Source: Candidatus Gottesmanbacteria bacterium
GTDB lineage: Bacteria; Patescibacteriota; Microgenomatia; 2-02-FULL-39-11
Direction: 5' to 3'
Length of the DNA: 7,320 nt
NCBI GenBank assembly: GCA_016204905.1
Contig: JACQJU010000112.1
Span: 1 to 7,320 of the forward strand
A model generated the notes under the pieces. It did no database searches and was not told the origin of the DNA. It was given only the letters and a program-made list of their open reading frames with translations. Every line of letters starts with the position of its first letter. The stretch's first letter is position 1. The translations under genes and the position numbers were made by a program. Positions 7,156-7,320 of this stretch are shown in pieces.

Positions 7156-7320
7156 TTATAAACTGAGTACTGCGAAGTTTTTGTCTATATGAATAATGAA
7201 ATTGATGAGCTTGGAAACTAGATCGATAAAAGGATTATAACCTTACAGCCCAATTAGGAGAAAGTGGCATTTTTAGAAAAGCCATATAAATACGGTGCCT
7301 CTTATTGCTAAATGTTAGGG

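Larger units (their letters stand above)
6897..7320. other. 424-base stretch without a convincing gene
   Basis: No frame on either strand gives a plausible protein with a start codon and ribosome site. The stretch contains the corA promoter and palindrome. It also has a small inverted repeat, GAGATA (6991-6996) with TATCTC (7002-7007), and a second copy of TATCTCTC at 7060-7067 (the first is at 7002-7009). Further on are a nested inverted repeat at 7093-7155 and an imperfect hairpin, TGGC 7265-7268 with GCCA 7281-7284. One plus frame (bases divisible by three) shows a hydrophobic run at 6903-7010 and a polar, helix-like run at 7077-7163, broken by stops at 7011, 7056 and 7074. No tRNA, rRNA or known ncRNA was recognised. 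Confidence 0.6.

Noticed and set aside
7240..7311. GTG-started 15-codon frame with AGGAG before it, and the TGGC/GCCA hairpin
   Set aside because: The ribosome site is only three bases from the GTG and the product is too short to judge; the hairpin has a bulge and no T-run after it.
6897..7320. tRNA, tmRNA or RNase P RNA in the right-hand region
   Set aside because: GGTTCATAA at 7068-7076 recalls a T-loop, but no cloverleaf, acceptor stem or other conserved element fits around it.

Overview
This window looks like part of an AT-rich bacterial genome with tightly packed genes and the standard bacterial code (TGG for Trp, TGA used as a stop). The gene content suggests a cell-envelope glycan and surface-protein locus. 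It holds two polytopic GT-C-like membrane proteins, a secreted TIM-barrel glycosidase-like protein, a small exported protein with an LAATG-type sorting tail, and the sortase that probably anchors it. A CorA-type divalent-cation channel lies on the other strand. Low G+C, short intergenic gaps, overlapping genes, unrecognised GT-C proteins and a 'VLGLAATG'-type surface protein next to a sortase recall Candidate Phyla Radiation bacteria (Patescibacteria, perhaps Microgenomates). That placement is an inference from gene style; no marker gene is present to confirm it.

Layout, plus strand: the tail of an upstream reading frame (to 124) abuts a 525-aa GT-C-like protein (126-1703). This overlaps by 14 bases a second, 544-aa GT-C-like protein (1690-3324), which overlaps by ATGA a secreted glycosidase-like protein (3321-4553). 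These form one translationally coupled operon. A 94-base gap with an unusual cluster of TATAAT boxes precedes a second transcription unit: the sorting-signal protein (4648-5244) and, 8 bases later, the sortase (5253-5774). The minus strand carries a corA-like gene (6896-5871), convergent with the sortase gene. The last 424 bases (6897-7320) hold no convincing gene, but contain the corA promoter, a nested inverted repeat and possible traces of a decayed reading frame.

Working model (inference): the GT-C proteins move lipid-linked sugars onto an extracytoplasmic acceptor, the glycosidase-like protein trims or remodels the glycan, and the sortase fixes the small Cys-containing protein to the envelope through its Thr-rich stalk. 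The poly-Thr stalk, encoded by ten perfect ACT codons, is a plausible O-glycosylation target and a length-variable site. The corA gene has its own, probably leaderless, transcript and looks functionally unrelated.
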